Translations under genes and position numbers: made by a program
Part shown: positions 7,768 through 16,378 of the stretch, one piece after another
Numbering within the stretch: the stretch's first letter is position 1
How the letters are laid out: every line of letters begins with the position of its first letter
From: an uncultured Eubacteriales bacterium
GTDB lineage: Bacteria > Bacillota > Clostridia > Peptostreptococcales > Anaerovoracaceae
Direction: 5' to 3'
Length of the DNA: 64,000 bases
Assembly (NCBI GenBank): GCA_902775345.1
Contig: CACYLW010000013.1
Span: 1-64,000, forward strand
Notes under the pieces: generated by a model
Seen by the model: the letters and a program-made list of their open reading frames with translations, nothing else
What the model was told of the DNA's origin: nothing
Database searches by the model: none

Positions 7768-8226
7768 ATGAACCATAAAGCCCTTGTTGTCATCGATATA
7801 CAGAATGATATCACCAAGCACTACAGGGACATCATTGACAGACTGAATACTGCCATCGAATGGGCGGTGGAAAGCGGCATGGAAATTGTGTATATTCAAC
7901 ATAATAACCTGTCCGCCGGTACGCGCACATTCAAGCCCGGCACAAAAGGAGCAGAACTTGCGCCGGAGCTCAGGATCGTCTCGGATCATATCTTCGTTAA
8001 GACAAAGGCCAACGCTTTGACCAGCGAGGCGTTTTCAGAATTCATCCGGTCAAAGGATATCAGAGAGTTTTACATTACCGGTGCTGATGCCACTGCCTGT
8101 GTGAAATCCACCTGTTTCAACATGACTGACCAGCTATGACTTAAAGAAGATGCTGGAAATGCTTGTCTACTACACGGACAAGGGCTGTGAAGTCAAAAAT
8201 CTTGCCATTTATATGGGGGTGAAATA
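7768..8226 (+). pseudogene. Isochorismatase-type cysteine hydrolase with short internal deletion
   Basis: From ATG 7768 the sequence is a cysteine hydrolase (ALVVIDIQNDITKHY with the catalytic Asp, Lys in VKTKANAL, Cys in GADATACVKSTCFNM). At FNMT the frame breaks and stops at 8139. The remaining C-terminus (TSYDLKKMLEMLVYYTDKGC) lies in another frame ending at 8226. About a dozen residues (usually KAGY...VISD) are missing. The stop overlaps the next start (TAATG). All catalytic residues precede the break, but the lost strand probably destroys the fold. Confidence 0.72.
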
Positions 8227-8829
8227 ATGCGTATCTATGTTGATTTTGACGATTGCCTGTGCGAGACAGCAAGGGCCTTCTCAAAGCTTGCGCTGGAAAT
8301 GTTCAATAAGCATGTTCCTTATGACCAGATTCATTATTTTGAACTGGACAGGTCTTTTGATCTGGATGAGGAACAATACGAGCGGTTTATGCTTCGGGGT
8401 CACGAGCCGGAAATACTGTTGTCGTTTGATGCAACGCCGGGAGCTGCGGAGACCATAAACGAATGGATTTCCTGCGGGCACGAGGTATCGATCATTACCG
8501 GCCGCCCATCAAGCGTTTATGAGCCATCCCGTATATGGCTGGATGAGCATGGACTTAAGAACACCAGACTGTACTGTCTCAATAAGTATGGAAGGGATCA
8601 CTTTATCAAAAACAGTAACAGCACTCTTGAACTTGAAGACTATTACAGGATGAAGTTTGATTATGCAGTTGAGGATTCTCCAAAGGCGTTCAGGTTTTTT
8701 GAACATCTGCCGGAACTAAAGGTTCTGGTGTTTGACAGACCATGGAACAGAGAATGTGCTTTTCCGAATGGAAATTATCAAAGATGCGCCGATTGGGAGA
8801 TCATTCGCAAGATCGTTACAGGCGAGTGA
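8227..8829 (+). CDS. HAD-superfamily 5'-nucleotidase-like phosphatase
   Basis: The 200-residue product begins MRIYVDFDDCLCET, with HAD motif I (DxD), has a motif II-like Thr in SIITGRP, and a late acidic motif in DYAVEDSP. Length and order match the YqfW/NT5C-like putative nucleotidases that hydrolyse nucleoside monophosphates or related phosphate esters. It appears intact, in contrast to the genes before it, and starts directly on the upstream stop codon. Substrate not predictable. Confidence 0.8.
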   Translation: MRIYVDFDDCLCETARAFSKLALEMFNKHVPYDQIHYFELDRSFDLDEEQYERFMLRGHEPEILLSFDATPGAAETINEWISCGHEVSIITGRPSSVYEPSRIWLDEHGLKNTRLYCLNKYGRDHFIKNSNSTLELEDYYRMKFDYAVEDSPKAFRFFEHLPELKVLVFDRPWNRECAFPNGNYQRCADWEIIRKIVTGE

Positions 8830-8874
8830 GAAAGAGACGTGCAATAAGAAATCTCATTTGCAGAGGTGATTTCA

Positions 8875-9630
8875 GTGAACAATATCTTTTATGAAATGAT
8901 ATTTAGGAGGAAGTCATTTCATACTTTCAGAAATGTTGGGAACGAATCAATCAGCGAAAACGAACTTAATGATATGCAAAATGCATATTCGGAGCTTGCT
9001 CCTCTGAATCCTGAAATCAAAACCGCCATTCGTATTGTTCCCGAAAAAGAAACTAATTGTAAAAGAGGCGGAGAATACTGCATTCTGTTTTATAGCGAAA
9101 AGAAAGACGGCTATTTACAAAACATAGGTTATATCGGTGAACAACTCGATCTTTATCTGGTATCCAGAAATATCGGAACGCTCTGGTTCGGAATAGGCAA
9201 AACAAAAGAGGAACACTTTGAGAATATGGAATTCGTCATTATGTTTTCCATCCGAAAGATCAGTGATAGCTCTAAGTACCGCAAGGATATGTTTAAGAGC
9301 AAAAGAAAGAGCGTTGAGGAAATATGGGAAGGAAAACAAATCCTGTGTGTGAGTGATATTGTCAGGTTTGCACCGAGTGCCTGTAATTCTCAGCCGTGGC
9401 ATGTAAAGAACGACGGTGAGCTTTCGGTTTACAGATACAAGAAGCCCGGTAAAAGAGGAATAATGCCTGCAGAAAAGGTTTCATTCTACAATTGCATTGA
9501 TATAGGTATTTTTATTTGCTTTCTGGATATTTGCCTTGGGCATAGCGGTATTGATTTTAACAAAAAACTATATCCGGATCCCGGCGAAGATAAAGAATAT
9601 GTTCTGAATGTAAAATATAGACTTGATTGA
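8875..9630 (+). CDS. Nitroreductase-family flavoprotein (TM1586-like)
   Basis: The protein is about 251 residues. An N-terminal block FRRKSFHTFRNVG and a central APSACNSQPWHVK are the FMN-binding signatures of nitroreductases, arranged as in the putative TM nitroreductase group in which one chain forms both halves. It would reduce small electrophiles with NAD(P)H. The start is uncertain: GTG 8875 has AGAGGTG in front; GTG 8866 adds three residues. It is the last gene before copy 3 of the 92-nt element. Confidence 0.72.
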   Translation: MNNIFYEMIFRRKSFHTFRNVGNESISENELNDMQNAYSELAPLNPEIKTAIRIVPEKETNCKRGGEYCILFYSEKKDGYLQNIGYIGEQLDLYLVSRNIGTLWFGIGKTKEEHFENMEFVIMFSIRKISDSSKYRKDMFKSKRKSVEEIWEGKQILCVSDIVRFAPSACNSQPWHVKNDGELSVYRYKKPGKRGIMPAEKVSFYNCIDIGIFICFLDICLGHSGIDFNKKLYPDPGEDKEYVLNVKYRLD

Positions 9631-9671
9631 TAAATACGAAGTTTGTTGATGAACAGCAGGTGGTTGGATGA

Positions 9672-9802
9672 GCGGTTGGATGGAAAAAGATGGCGTGCTG
9701 TCCTCCTTTCATTTCAACGTGTTCAGAAATAACGTCTAAATTCGAGCCTCGTACGCTCCACCATTAAAGCCGTTGGAATTCCAACGGCTTTTCATTATTT
9801 TG
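9672..9802 (+). repeat. 92-nt conserved element, copy 3, with terminator hairpin
   Basis: The core at 9672-9763 is nearly identical to copies 1 and 2. Its terminator is a perfect 11-bp stem 9766-9776 / 9781-9791 (AAAGCCGTTGG / CCAACGGCTTT), loop AATT, with a T-rich tail. An extra GGTTGGATGA unit precedes it at 9662-9671. Stem bases differ from copy 1 entirely and from copy 2 in part, while pairing is kept. Confidence 0.75.
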
Positions 9803-9933
9803 GCGCTTGTATCCATGCCATCAGTCAGAAGAGTTTTACATATGGTATAATCTTTTCAGTGTCAGGCATTAAGGCTCGTATGGCTGGAGCAATGATAATA
9901 AGAAATGGTAAGCCCGACGGAGGATCGTAAAAA
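9803..9933 (+). promoter_or_regulatory. Extended -10 promoter and leader
   Basis: TGGTATAAT (9843-9851) is an extended -10 with no good -35. It leads into an 80-nt leader with a CGGAGGATCG site before the ATG at 9934. Nothing else is recognised in this gap. Confidence 0.5.
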
Positions 9934-10491
9934 ATGAAAAACCTGCAATGGTGCATTTACACATACCGGCATAGAAAAGCGTTTGAATACTGCGCCCGCA
10001 AACTCATCAGGGATCCGGGATTGCGTGACGTAATGCTGCGCAGGGCAAGGGTGCATGACATGGACAAGATGATAATGTACCTGTTCCTTGACCAGAAGGA
10101 GGCGCAGGAGATACACGTGAAAACCCAGCCTCATCATCTTGAGAATCAATTGCCGAGAACCTATGAGGACTTCGTGGAGACCGTAATCGACTATGAATGC
10201 GCGCCATATACAAAGCCTGACAAGCCGCTTAATGCCTACGATTTTACAAGGGTGCTCGTAGACTGGAAGGCGCTCGATGAAGAAACGGGAGACAAGCTGA
10301 TCGGCATCATGGAAGAGCTGGGCATAGCGAATTCGGACTCATACGCGGAGGATGCTGAGGGGCAGGCATATATAAACGGGATAGGCGAAGTCACCGAAGA
10401 GATGATATACGAAGAGATACTTAGGTATGTCAATGAGAACCCGGATAATGAGTTGAACGAAATACTGGAGTATGTGAATAATAATAAATGA
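9934..10491 (+). CDS. DUF5662-like protein
   Basis: The 185-residue soluble protein is rich in Tyr, His and acidic residues. VHDMDKM near residue 41 and the HHLEN that follows resemble the HDxxK...HH..Y pattern of the DUF5662 protein at 24728, so it is probably a distant paralogue, possibly a metal-dependent HD-type enzyme. The C-terminal third is very acidic. It is monocistronic between its own promoter and a strong terminator. Enzyme activity is unproven. Confidence 0.55.
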   Translation: MKNLQWCIYTYRHRKAFEYCARKLIRDPGLRDVMLRRARVHDMDKMIMYLFLDQKEAQEIHVKTQPHHLENQLPRTYEDFVETVIDYECAPYTKPDKPLNAYDFTRVLVDWKALDEETGDKLIGIMEELGIANSDSYAEDAEGQAYINGIGEVTEEMIYEEILRYVNENPDNELNEILEYVNNNK

Positions 10492-10515
10492 GTCTTGAAG
10501 GGACTCATTTTTTTT
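10489..10515 (+). terminator. Rho-independent terminator
   Basis: TGAGTC (10489-10494) pairs with GACTCA (10502-10507) and is followed by eight T. The stem begins inside the stop codon of the DUF5662-like gene. Confidence 0.8.
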
Positions 10516-10661
10516 GCTTTCTGTATTTTCCTTCCGGACTGCACACATATGAGGATCTGATAAAGATGTTCCCTGAACCTGCTTTCGGGGAGAAAACAGC
10601 AGATATAAATCACATTGGGGGCATCCCGGCAATCATTGAGAAGATAGCCGTGAGAATGTAA
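10516..10661 (+). pseudogene. C-terminal gene fragment, unidentified
   Basis: A plus-strand frame without a start encodes HTYEDLIKMFPEPAFGEKTA, then a Gly-Gly-Ile-Pro helix and a stop at 10661. The amino acid composition looks protein-like, but there is no initiator or ribosome site and the upstream part is the preceding terminator. I do not recognise the parent family. Confidence 0.35.
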
Positions 10662-10774
10662 TGATATTGGATGTACACATGGTATATGCTAGAATTCATA
10701 TAATAGTGAGATAATTCTTCTTGCCGATCCGTCGATCGGATAGGTGTGATCTATATGGTTAAAGGAGAGGAATC

Positions 10775-11134
10775 ATGAAAAAAATCCTTTCAATTGTACT
10801 GATTTTGGTTTTTGCAGCACTTGCACTTACCGCATGCGGAGGCGGCGGAGGCAGTGATAAAGATCTTGCTGACAGCAAGTATGTCGGAACATGGAAGAAT
10901 ATAAGCATATCACTTGGTGAAGAAAGCGGAGAGCTTGACGGTGAGTTCACTATTGTTCTTAATGATGACGGAACAGGACAGCTTATTTCGGACGGTGAGG
11001 CCGGAGATTTCACATGGGAGCTGACAAGCGACGGCTTCAAGACAAGCGGTGATATGAAGCTGACATTTAAGGATGACGGCGATAACATCAAGACCAAACT
11101 GCTCGGAGCTGACTTAGTCTTCGAAAAACAGTAA
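10775..11134 (+). CDS. Small lipoprotein with beta-rich domain
   Basis: The 119-residue lipoprotein has a signal peptide ending in the lipobox LTAC (Cys about residue 21) and a Gly linker. Its globular part (YVGTWKNISI, FTIVLNDDGTGQLI, FTWELTSDGFK) has the alternating pattern of small lipocalin-like or DUF-type beta barrels. AAAGGAGAGG precedes the ATG. It is monocistronic with its own terminator. Role unknown. Confidence 0.75.
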   Translation: MKKILSIVLILVFAALALTACGGGGGSDKDLADSKYVGTWKNISISLGEESGELDGEFTIVLNDDGTGQLISDGEAGDFTWELTSDGFKTSGDMKLTFKDDGDNIKTKLLGADLVFEKQ

Positions 11135-11157
11135 TATGTGAGTCGGTGACTGCTCAT

Positions 11158-11194
11158 GACCCGCCGGGTTCCGTGAATCCGGCGGTCTTTTCTT
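11158..11194 (+). terminator. Rho-independent terminator
   Basis: A GC-rich stem, CCGCCGG-type left arm from 11158 and CCGGCGGTC at 11179-11187, is followed by TTTTCTTTG, just after the lipoprotein gene. Confidence 0.75.
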
Positions 11195-11291
11195 TGTTTG
11201 GGCTGAAAAAACTTTTTCCATGAAAGAGAATTTGATACACTTAACATAGTATTTACTGAAAATAAAAACGGCGCGAAACGGACGGGAACTC

Positions 11292-14150
11292 ATGAGCAAA
11301 AGCAACGATAAACCAAATATGGTAAAAGAAACAAATACCCGGGATATAACAGGGAAAGCTCTGTTAGCGTGCTTTATTGCAGCCGTGCTGATTATCTGTG
11401 TACAGGCAGCCGGTACTTATATGAATCTTCAGTCGTTCCTGAGACGCGAGACTTCTTATCCCAGCCTCGAAGCCGGGATAAAAGGATCGATCGAGGAACT
11501 GTCGGCTTCGATAGACAGCCATTACGAAATGGATAAAAAGAAGGCGCTGACTGATACATATTTCCGGGCTCTTGCCCTCAGGGATAAGATGAACCGCAGC
11601 GACTTCCTGGACAGCACTGTTGAAGACTACGGAAAATCCTATGTTGTAAGAGTCAGGGACGGAAAACTGACAGTTCCTGACGAAGCTCAAAACCTTCCGG
11701 GAATAACAGCAGATGACATTAAAGGCGAGCAGGGAATAATAGATACATCGAGAGATACTGACTGGCGATGCTTTACTGCATACAGCGCTATAGGCAATGG
11801 CTATTATGCAATGCAGGAAGTAAACGCGAGTGATGGCGCTGATAATATGGCATCAATTGCGCTCTACGAGATCGAGACTGCGTTTGACGGAAAGGCCATT
11901 CTTCTGGACGAAAACGGGAGATTCGTTTATTACAGTTTTGATCTGAAAATCCCTGAACTGCGTAATGAAAACGGACTGGATGAGGAAGCTCTTGATAAGT
12001 TCCTTAAAAAACACGCACCTTATTACGTCATGGCAAGGTCTGCAGATGAGAGGTATACACTTATACTTCTCCTTTCAAAATATGAGATACTGATTGACTC
12101 ACTGAGCATAGACCTTCTGGTTGCACTGGTGGCGCTGATTCTTTCAGTGGTACTGATCGTCTGGATATCGGAGATAAAGAGGCTGCTTAAAAGCGGAAAG
12201 GCAGATAAGAAAAAGCTTGGTGATTATGAACCTTTGCATATAAAAAACAAGATAAGGACATTCTGCATACTCGCTGTCGTGATCGTCTTCCTTGCCGGGT
12301 TGTTCTCGAGCGCCGTAGGGTCATTGTACAGTGTCACCTGGGACGCGCAGAACACCCTCTCAGCTGTTCAGAGTATGGACGAAGATCTCAGGAGCGTTAC
12401 TGAATTCAGAATCAGTGAAATGAAAGAAAATGATGCTGAGCATGCAAAAATAATCGCTGATGCCCTCTACCGCAACCCCGACCTTCGCACAAAGAAACAG
12501 CTTGGAGTTTATAAAGATATGCTTTCAGCTAACTACATCATGCTGTATGATTCGGAAGGCAGAGAGTTCCTGACGGATTCTCCGTATATCAACATGAACA
12601 TAGGCGGCCTGAGTTCTTCAGACATGCGTGCTTTCAGACGGGTGCTGAACGGCGGATCGGAAGCTTATCTTGAAAATGTAACGGATAATGTGACAGGGGC
12701 AAAGAGCAATCTTGTAGGTGTGCGCATGCCTGACATCACCGGAGACAATGGCAGCGGCTACAACCTGCTTGTGATTTCTTATCCTCCGTCATCTGAAAAG
12801 GGAGTTACATTCCTCGCGACCCCGGATGATATGGCGTCATCACTGGTTTCTTCATACAATGGATACTTGCTCCTTGATAAGGACAAAAAAATCAGGTTTC
12901 TCTCCAATAAGTCTTTATATGGAAGGGATCCGCTGGAACTGGGCATGAAAGAAGACGAGATCCGGGACAATTTCCTTGGAGAGTTTTATCTGGATAACGA
13001 CCATTATTATGGAGCTTCCAATGAGATGAACGGCGAACTGTTCTATTACATCACTAAAGCCTCGGTCATGAGGGAAGGAATGTTCACTTTCGGATTGCTG
13101 GAGGCTGTGGGGTTCCTGCTGGTATTGCTGATAATACTCCGTATCCTGATGAAGGATTATGATCTGATCTATGATAAAAGTACTGCAGGGGAATACGATG
13201 ATCAGGATCCTGAAAGCAGCAGGGAATGGGCATCACGGTTCCCGTGGATAAAAAGAGCCAGCTCTCCTGAAGCAAGGGCAAGGGTCGCGCTCAACATAAT
13301 GGCGGGACTGTGTATCTTCGTTATCGGGGTACTGGCCATCACTTCTGCAGGTGCAGACAAAAGGGACAGCCTCATTCCGTACATTTTCAGCGATAGCTGG
13401 AACAGAGGGCTTAACCTGTTTGCCATTGCTAGAGTTGCTTTCATGATATGCGGAGTAGCAGTCATATGGAGCATCGTTGCATTCATTGTCGGCATTGCAG
13501 TTGCTTTTCTTGATACAAGGGGGGCATCAGTTGTCAGACTCATAAAAAGCGTTCTGAGCTATGCCGTTGTTCTGATCGTATTGTATTATTCGGCATTGTA
13601 TCTTGGCTTTGATCCGGCAACACTTCTGGCTTCAGTCGGAATCATAGGACTGGCGATCTCGCTTGGCGTAAAAGATATAGTCGCGGATGTCTTCTCCGGC
13701 GTATCGCTGATCTTCGAAAAAGCGTTCCAGGTAGGAGACATAGTGGAGATCGACGGCCTTGTCAGAGGAACGGTACAGGAGCTGGGTGTAAGAACATTAA
13801 AACTCTTTGGTGACGATAATAATCTTAAGGTCATCAGATACAGTGATATTCACAAGGTCAATAATCTCTCGAGAAGCAACTCGTGGTGTATTGCGGAATT
13901 TACCGTTAAGAACAATGTAAATACTGAAGAACTGAAAAAGATGCTCTGGGCGGAACTTCCTGAAATACGGGAAAGACATAAAGAGATACTCAGCGATCCG
14001 GTATTTACCGGTATAAGCACCATAAACATAGGAAGCATCACATTCGGTGTGAGGGCAGAATGTAAGGAAACAAAAATGCGCAAGGTCCGCAGCATACTGA
14101 ACTACGAGATCAGGGACATGCTCAACCGGAACGGTATAGAGATGCTTTAG
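11292..14150 (+). CDS. MscS-family channel with two extracellular sensor segments
   Basis: The 952-residue protein has a C-terminal MscS core: pore helix and beta domain at about residues 775-870 (GLAISLGVKDIVADVFSGVS, VGDIVEIDGLVRGTVQELGV) and the alpha-beta end domain after it. Ahead of it are seven further hydrophobic segments, near residues 23-43, 272-292, 320-343, 598-619, 663-687, 710-740 and 750-772. The first two and the third and fourth bracket soluble extracellular regions of about 230 and 255 residues, rich in Asp/Tyr like Cache-type sensors. It probably releases osmolytes under tension; ligand gating is inference. Confidence 0.85.
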   Translation: MSKSNDKPNMVKETNTRDITGKALLACFIAAVLIICVQAAGTYMNLQSFLRRETSYPSLEAGIKGSIEELSASIDSHYEMDKKKALTDTYFRALALRDKMNRSDFLDSTVEDYGKSYVVRVRDGKLTVPDEAQNLPGITADDIKGEQGIIDTSRDTDWRCFTAYSAIGNGYYAMQEVNASDGADNMASIALYEIETAFDGKAILLDENGRFVYYSFDLKIPELRNENGLDEEALDKFLKKHAPYYVMARSADERYTLILLLSKYEILIDSLSIDLLVALVALILSVVLIVWISEIKRLLKSGKADKKKLGDYEPLHIKNKIRTFCILAVVIVFLAGLFSSAVGSLYSVTWDAQNTLSAVQSMDEDLRSVTEFRISEMKENDAEHAKIIADALYRNPDLRTKKQLGVYKDMLSANYIMLYDSEGREFLTDSPYINMNIGGLSSSDMRAFRRVLNGGSEAYLENVTDNVTGAKSNLVGVRMPDITGDNGSGYNLLVISYPPSSEKGVTFLATPDDMASSLVSSYNGYLLLDKDKKIRFLSNKSLYGRDPLELGMKEDEIRDNFLGEFYLDNDHYYGASNEMNGELFYYITKASVMREGMFTFGLLEAVGFLLVLLIILRILMKDYDLIYDKSTAGEYDDQDPESSREWASRFPWIKRASSPEARARVALNIMAGLCIFVIGVLAITSAGADKRDSLIPYIFSDSWNRGLNLFAIARVAFMICGVAVIWSIVAFIVGIAVAFLDTRGASVVRLIKSVLSYAVVLIVLYYSALYLGFDPATLLASVGIIGLAISLGVKDIVADVFSGVSLIFEKAFQVGDIVEIDGLVRGTVQELGVRTLKLFGDDNNLKVIRYSDIHKVNNLSRSNSWCIAEFTVKNNVNTEELKKMLWAELPEIRERHKEILSDPVFTGISTINIGSITFGVRAECKETKMRKVRSILNYEIRDMLNRNGIEML

Positions 14151-14185
14151 TAATTGTAAAACCACAACTTTAACAATGTATAAAA

Positions 14186-14216
14186 AGAGGCGCAGTGCAG
14201 AACGCACTGCGCCTCT
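14186..14216 (-). terminator. Terminator for the OYE reductase gene
   Basis: A 13-bp inverted repeat, AGAGGCGCAGTGC / GCACTGCGCCTCT, lies between convergent genes. On the minus strand it is followed by TTTTTAT, so it serves mainly the minus-strand gene ending at 14246; it may stop read-through from the channel gene too. Confidence 0.8.
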
Positions 14217-14245
14217 TCTGACTTTATTTGATCATAAGTGATGTG

Positions 14246-16240
14246 TTAGTCAATGAATCCCTTCTTTTCGAGAACCTTGACAATGCCACGGGCTTCTTCC
14301 GTACCTTCGATGATTCTTCTCTGTCTCTTGGAGTCACCGATGTTCATGATCTCAACATCGGAGAATTCTTCCTTCAGCATGTCGAGAACAGGGTTGTTTG
14401 ACTTGAGTCCCATGCAGATGCATCCATAGTCGAATTCGACCTCTTCCATGCTTCCGTCCGGATTCTTGACCACGAAGCTGTCAGGCTTTACTTCCTGAAG
14501 AGCTGTGGACGGTCTCTGGTGTACGTTGTACTTATTCATCAGATCAACGATGCTGACCTTTGTGATAGGATCGAGTGCCGGTCCGACGATATACGGTAGC
14601 ATCTCGATTACCGTGGTGTCCGCTCCTCTAGGCGCGAAGAACTCCACTACATCGAGTCCTACGGCGCCGGCGCCGATAACAACGACCTTCTTGCCCGTGC
14701 AGTCTTCCGGATAGTTAGGCAGGTTGTTGATAACGCCGAGTACAGTCTGTACTTTGCCTTTTCCTACGTTCTCCTTGAGTCCAGGGATAGGGAGGATCAG
14801 AGGCAGCGAACCTGTGGAGTTTACGATTATGTCCGGGTTGAGTGTCCTGATGAACTCAGGAGTAGCCTCGGTGTTCAGGAATACGTGCAGGTTGTGGAGC
14901 TTCTTGATCCTTCTCTCGAGGTAATCAGGGAAGTCTCTGAGTCTGCTCTTGTCAGGGAACTTCGAGATCTCGTAAGCGAGTCCGCCGAGGTGGTCTGCCT
15001 TCTCGATCAGGAATGCCGTGCAGCCGACTTCAGCAGCCGTGCATGCAGCTTCCATACCGGCTGTGCCGCCGCCGATAACGACAACGTTGCATGGCTTGTT
15101 GACCTTGAGCTTCTTGTACTCTTCGCCCTCGATGACAGCCGGGTTGACAGTACATCTGATAGGTCTGTTGCTCTGGATACGGTTGCCTGCGCATCCGATG
15201 TTGCAGCTGATGCATTTTCTGATGTCGCACTCTTCACCGAATTCAACTTTGTTTACCCAGTCAGGATCAGCGATCAGTCCTCTGCCGATGCCGATGAAGT
15301 CAGCGTCGCCTCTCTCGAGGATGTCGTTTGCTACCTTAGGGCTTCTGATGTTGCCCATGGTTACTACCGGCTTGCCGAATCTTTCCTTGACAGCCTTTGC
15401 GAGATAAGCTCTCCAGCCGTCAGGATAGCAGTTGCTGTCGATCTGATACTGCAGGGAAGGGTTGAGAGCTGCAGATACGTTATAAACGTCAACTTCGTCT
15501 CCGAAGTACTGCAGATACTCAAGGCAGTCGTCGAGGTTGTTGCCGCCCTCGAGGAATTCGTCTGCACTGATTCTTGCGAGGATAGGAATGAAAGGTCCTA
15601 CCTGCTTTCTGACTTCGTCGATGACCATTCTCGCAAGACGTGCTCTGTTCTCTGCGCTTCCGCCGAATTCATCAGTCCTCTTGTTATAGATAGGGGAGAG
15701 GAACTGGCTGATGAGATATGAATGTCCGCAGTGAACTTCGATTGCGTCGAATCCTGCCTGAACGGCACGCTTTGCAGCTTCGCCGTACTTCTTGACTATT
15801 GCTTCGATCTCATCCTTCTCAAGCGGACGAGGTGCTTCGCCGCCGAGCTTTGAAGGTACTGTCGAAGATGATACAGTAGGAACTCCCGTACGTGCGGATG
15901 AAGCAGATGCTCCTGCGTGGTTGATCTGTACGGCAATGAGTCCGCCCTCGTCATGAACTGTTTCTGTCAGCTTGTAAAGCTTCGGCATGAACATGTCATG
16001 GTCGAGTCTGAGCTGGCTTGTTCCGTTGGAGCCGGTAGGGAAGTCTACGCAGACGTTCTCTACGATGATGAGGCCTGTGCCTCCTCTGGCTCTGAGTTTG
16101 TAATAATTGATGTGATCATCGTTGATGCCGCCATCCGGGTCAGCGTAGTTGGTGCCCATTGGGGTCATCACTACTCTGTTCTTGAAAACAGTTTTTCTGA
16201 CTGTGATCGGTTCAAATATTCTTGGATAATCCTTCTTCAT
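14246..16240 (-). CDS. Old Yellow Enzyme / 2-enoate reductase-type FMN-FeS-FAD oxidoreductase
   Basis: The 664-residue, three-part enzyme has an FMN TIM-barrel (residues 1-360; QINHAGASAS, HCGHSYLISQFLSP), a 4Fe-4S cluster motif CISCNIGC with a further Cys in IRCTVNP, then an FAD-binding motif (VVVIGGGTAGMEAA) and an NAD(P)-binding motif (KVVVIGAGAVGLDVVEFF). This is the architecture of 2,4-dienoyl-CoA reductase, enoate reductase and BaiCD-like enzymes, which reduce activated C=C bonds with NAD(P)H. The usual HGAHGY is HCGHSY here. GGAGGGAG precedes the start. It lies directly downstream of a LysR gene and divergent from shikimate-pathway enzymes, suggesting an unsaturated cyclohexene carboxylate as substrate. 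Confidence 0.88.
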   Translation of the reverse strand: MKKDYPRIFEPITVRKTVFKNRVVMTPMGTNYADPDGGINDDHINYYKLRARGGTGLIIVENVCVDFPTGSNGTSQLRLDHDMFMPKLYKLTETVHDEGGLIAVQINHAGASASSARTGVPTVSSSTVPSKLGGEAPRPLEKDEIEAIVKKYGEAAKRAVQAGFDAIEVHCGHSYLISQFLSPIYNKRTDEFGGSAENRARLARMVIDEVRKQVGPFIPILARISADEFLEGGNNLDDCLEYLQYFGDEVDVYNVSAALNPSLQYQIDSNCYPDGWRAYLAKAVKERFGKPVVTMGNIRSPKVANDILERGDADFIGIGRGLIADPDWVNKVEFGEECDIRKCISCNIGCAGNRIQSNRPIRCTVNPAVIEGEEYKKLKVNKPCNVVVIGGGTAGMEAACTAAEVGCTAFLIEKADHLGGLAYEISKFPDKSRLRDFPDYLERRIKKLHNLHVFLNTEATPEFIRTLNPDIIVNSTGSLPLILPIPGLKENVGKGKVQTVLGVINNLPNYPEDCTGKKVVVIGAGAVGLDVVEFFAPRGADTTVIEMLPYIVGPALDPITKVSIVDLMNKYNVHQRPSTALQEVKPDSFVVKNPDGSMEEVEFDYGCICMGLKSNNPVLDMLKEEFSDVEIMNIGDSKRQRRIIEGTEEARGIVKVLEKKGFID

Positions 16241-16295
16241 TTTGTACTCCCTCCGGGTGGTTATCTGCTGCCTTGTGGTACCTTTATGATAAAAA

Positions 16296-16335
16296 AATAA
16301 CGGGCGGAAGTAAAATATCTTTACCGCCCGTTATT
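16296..16335 (-). terminator. Terminator of the minus-strand LysR gene
   Basis: AATAACGGGCGG (16296-16307) pairs with CCGCCCGTTATT (16324-16335). On the minus strand it is followed by a T run. It separates the LysR transcript from the reductase gene, so the reductase probably has its own promoter or depends on read-through. Confidence 0.75.
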
Positions 16336-16378
16336 GATAGCCTGAAGGTATCAGATAGAAAAAAACGATACCGCTGGT

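Noticed and set aside
5275-8226. Introns or programmed frameshifts as explanation for the broken genes
   Set aside because: The missing segments are absent from the DNA rather than interrupted, and no slippery or intron structures are seen.
14885-15721. 278-residue plus-strand open frame inside the OYE reductase gene
   Set aside because: It is antisense to a clearly conserved enzyme and has no ribosome site or family features.
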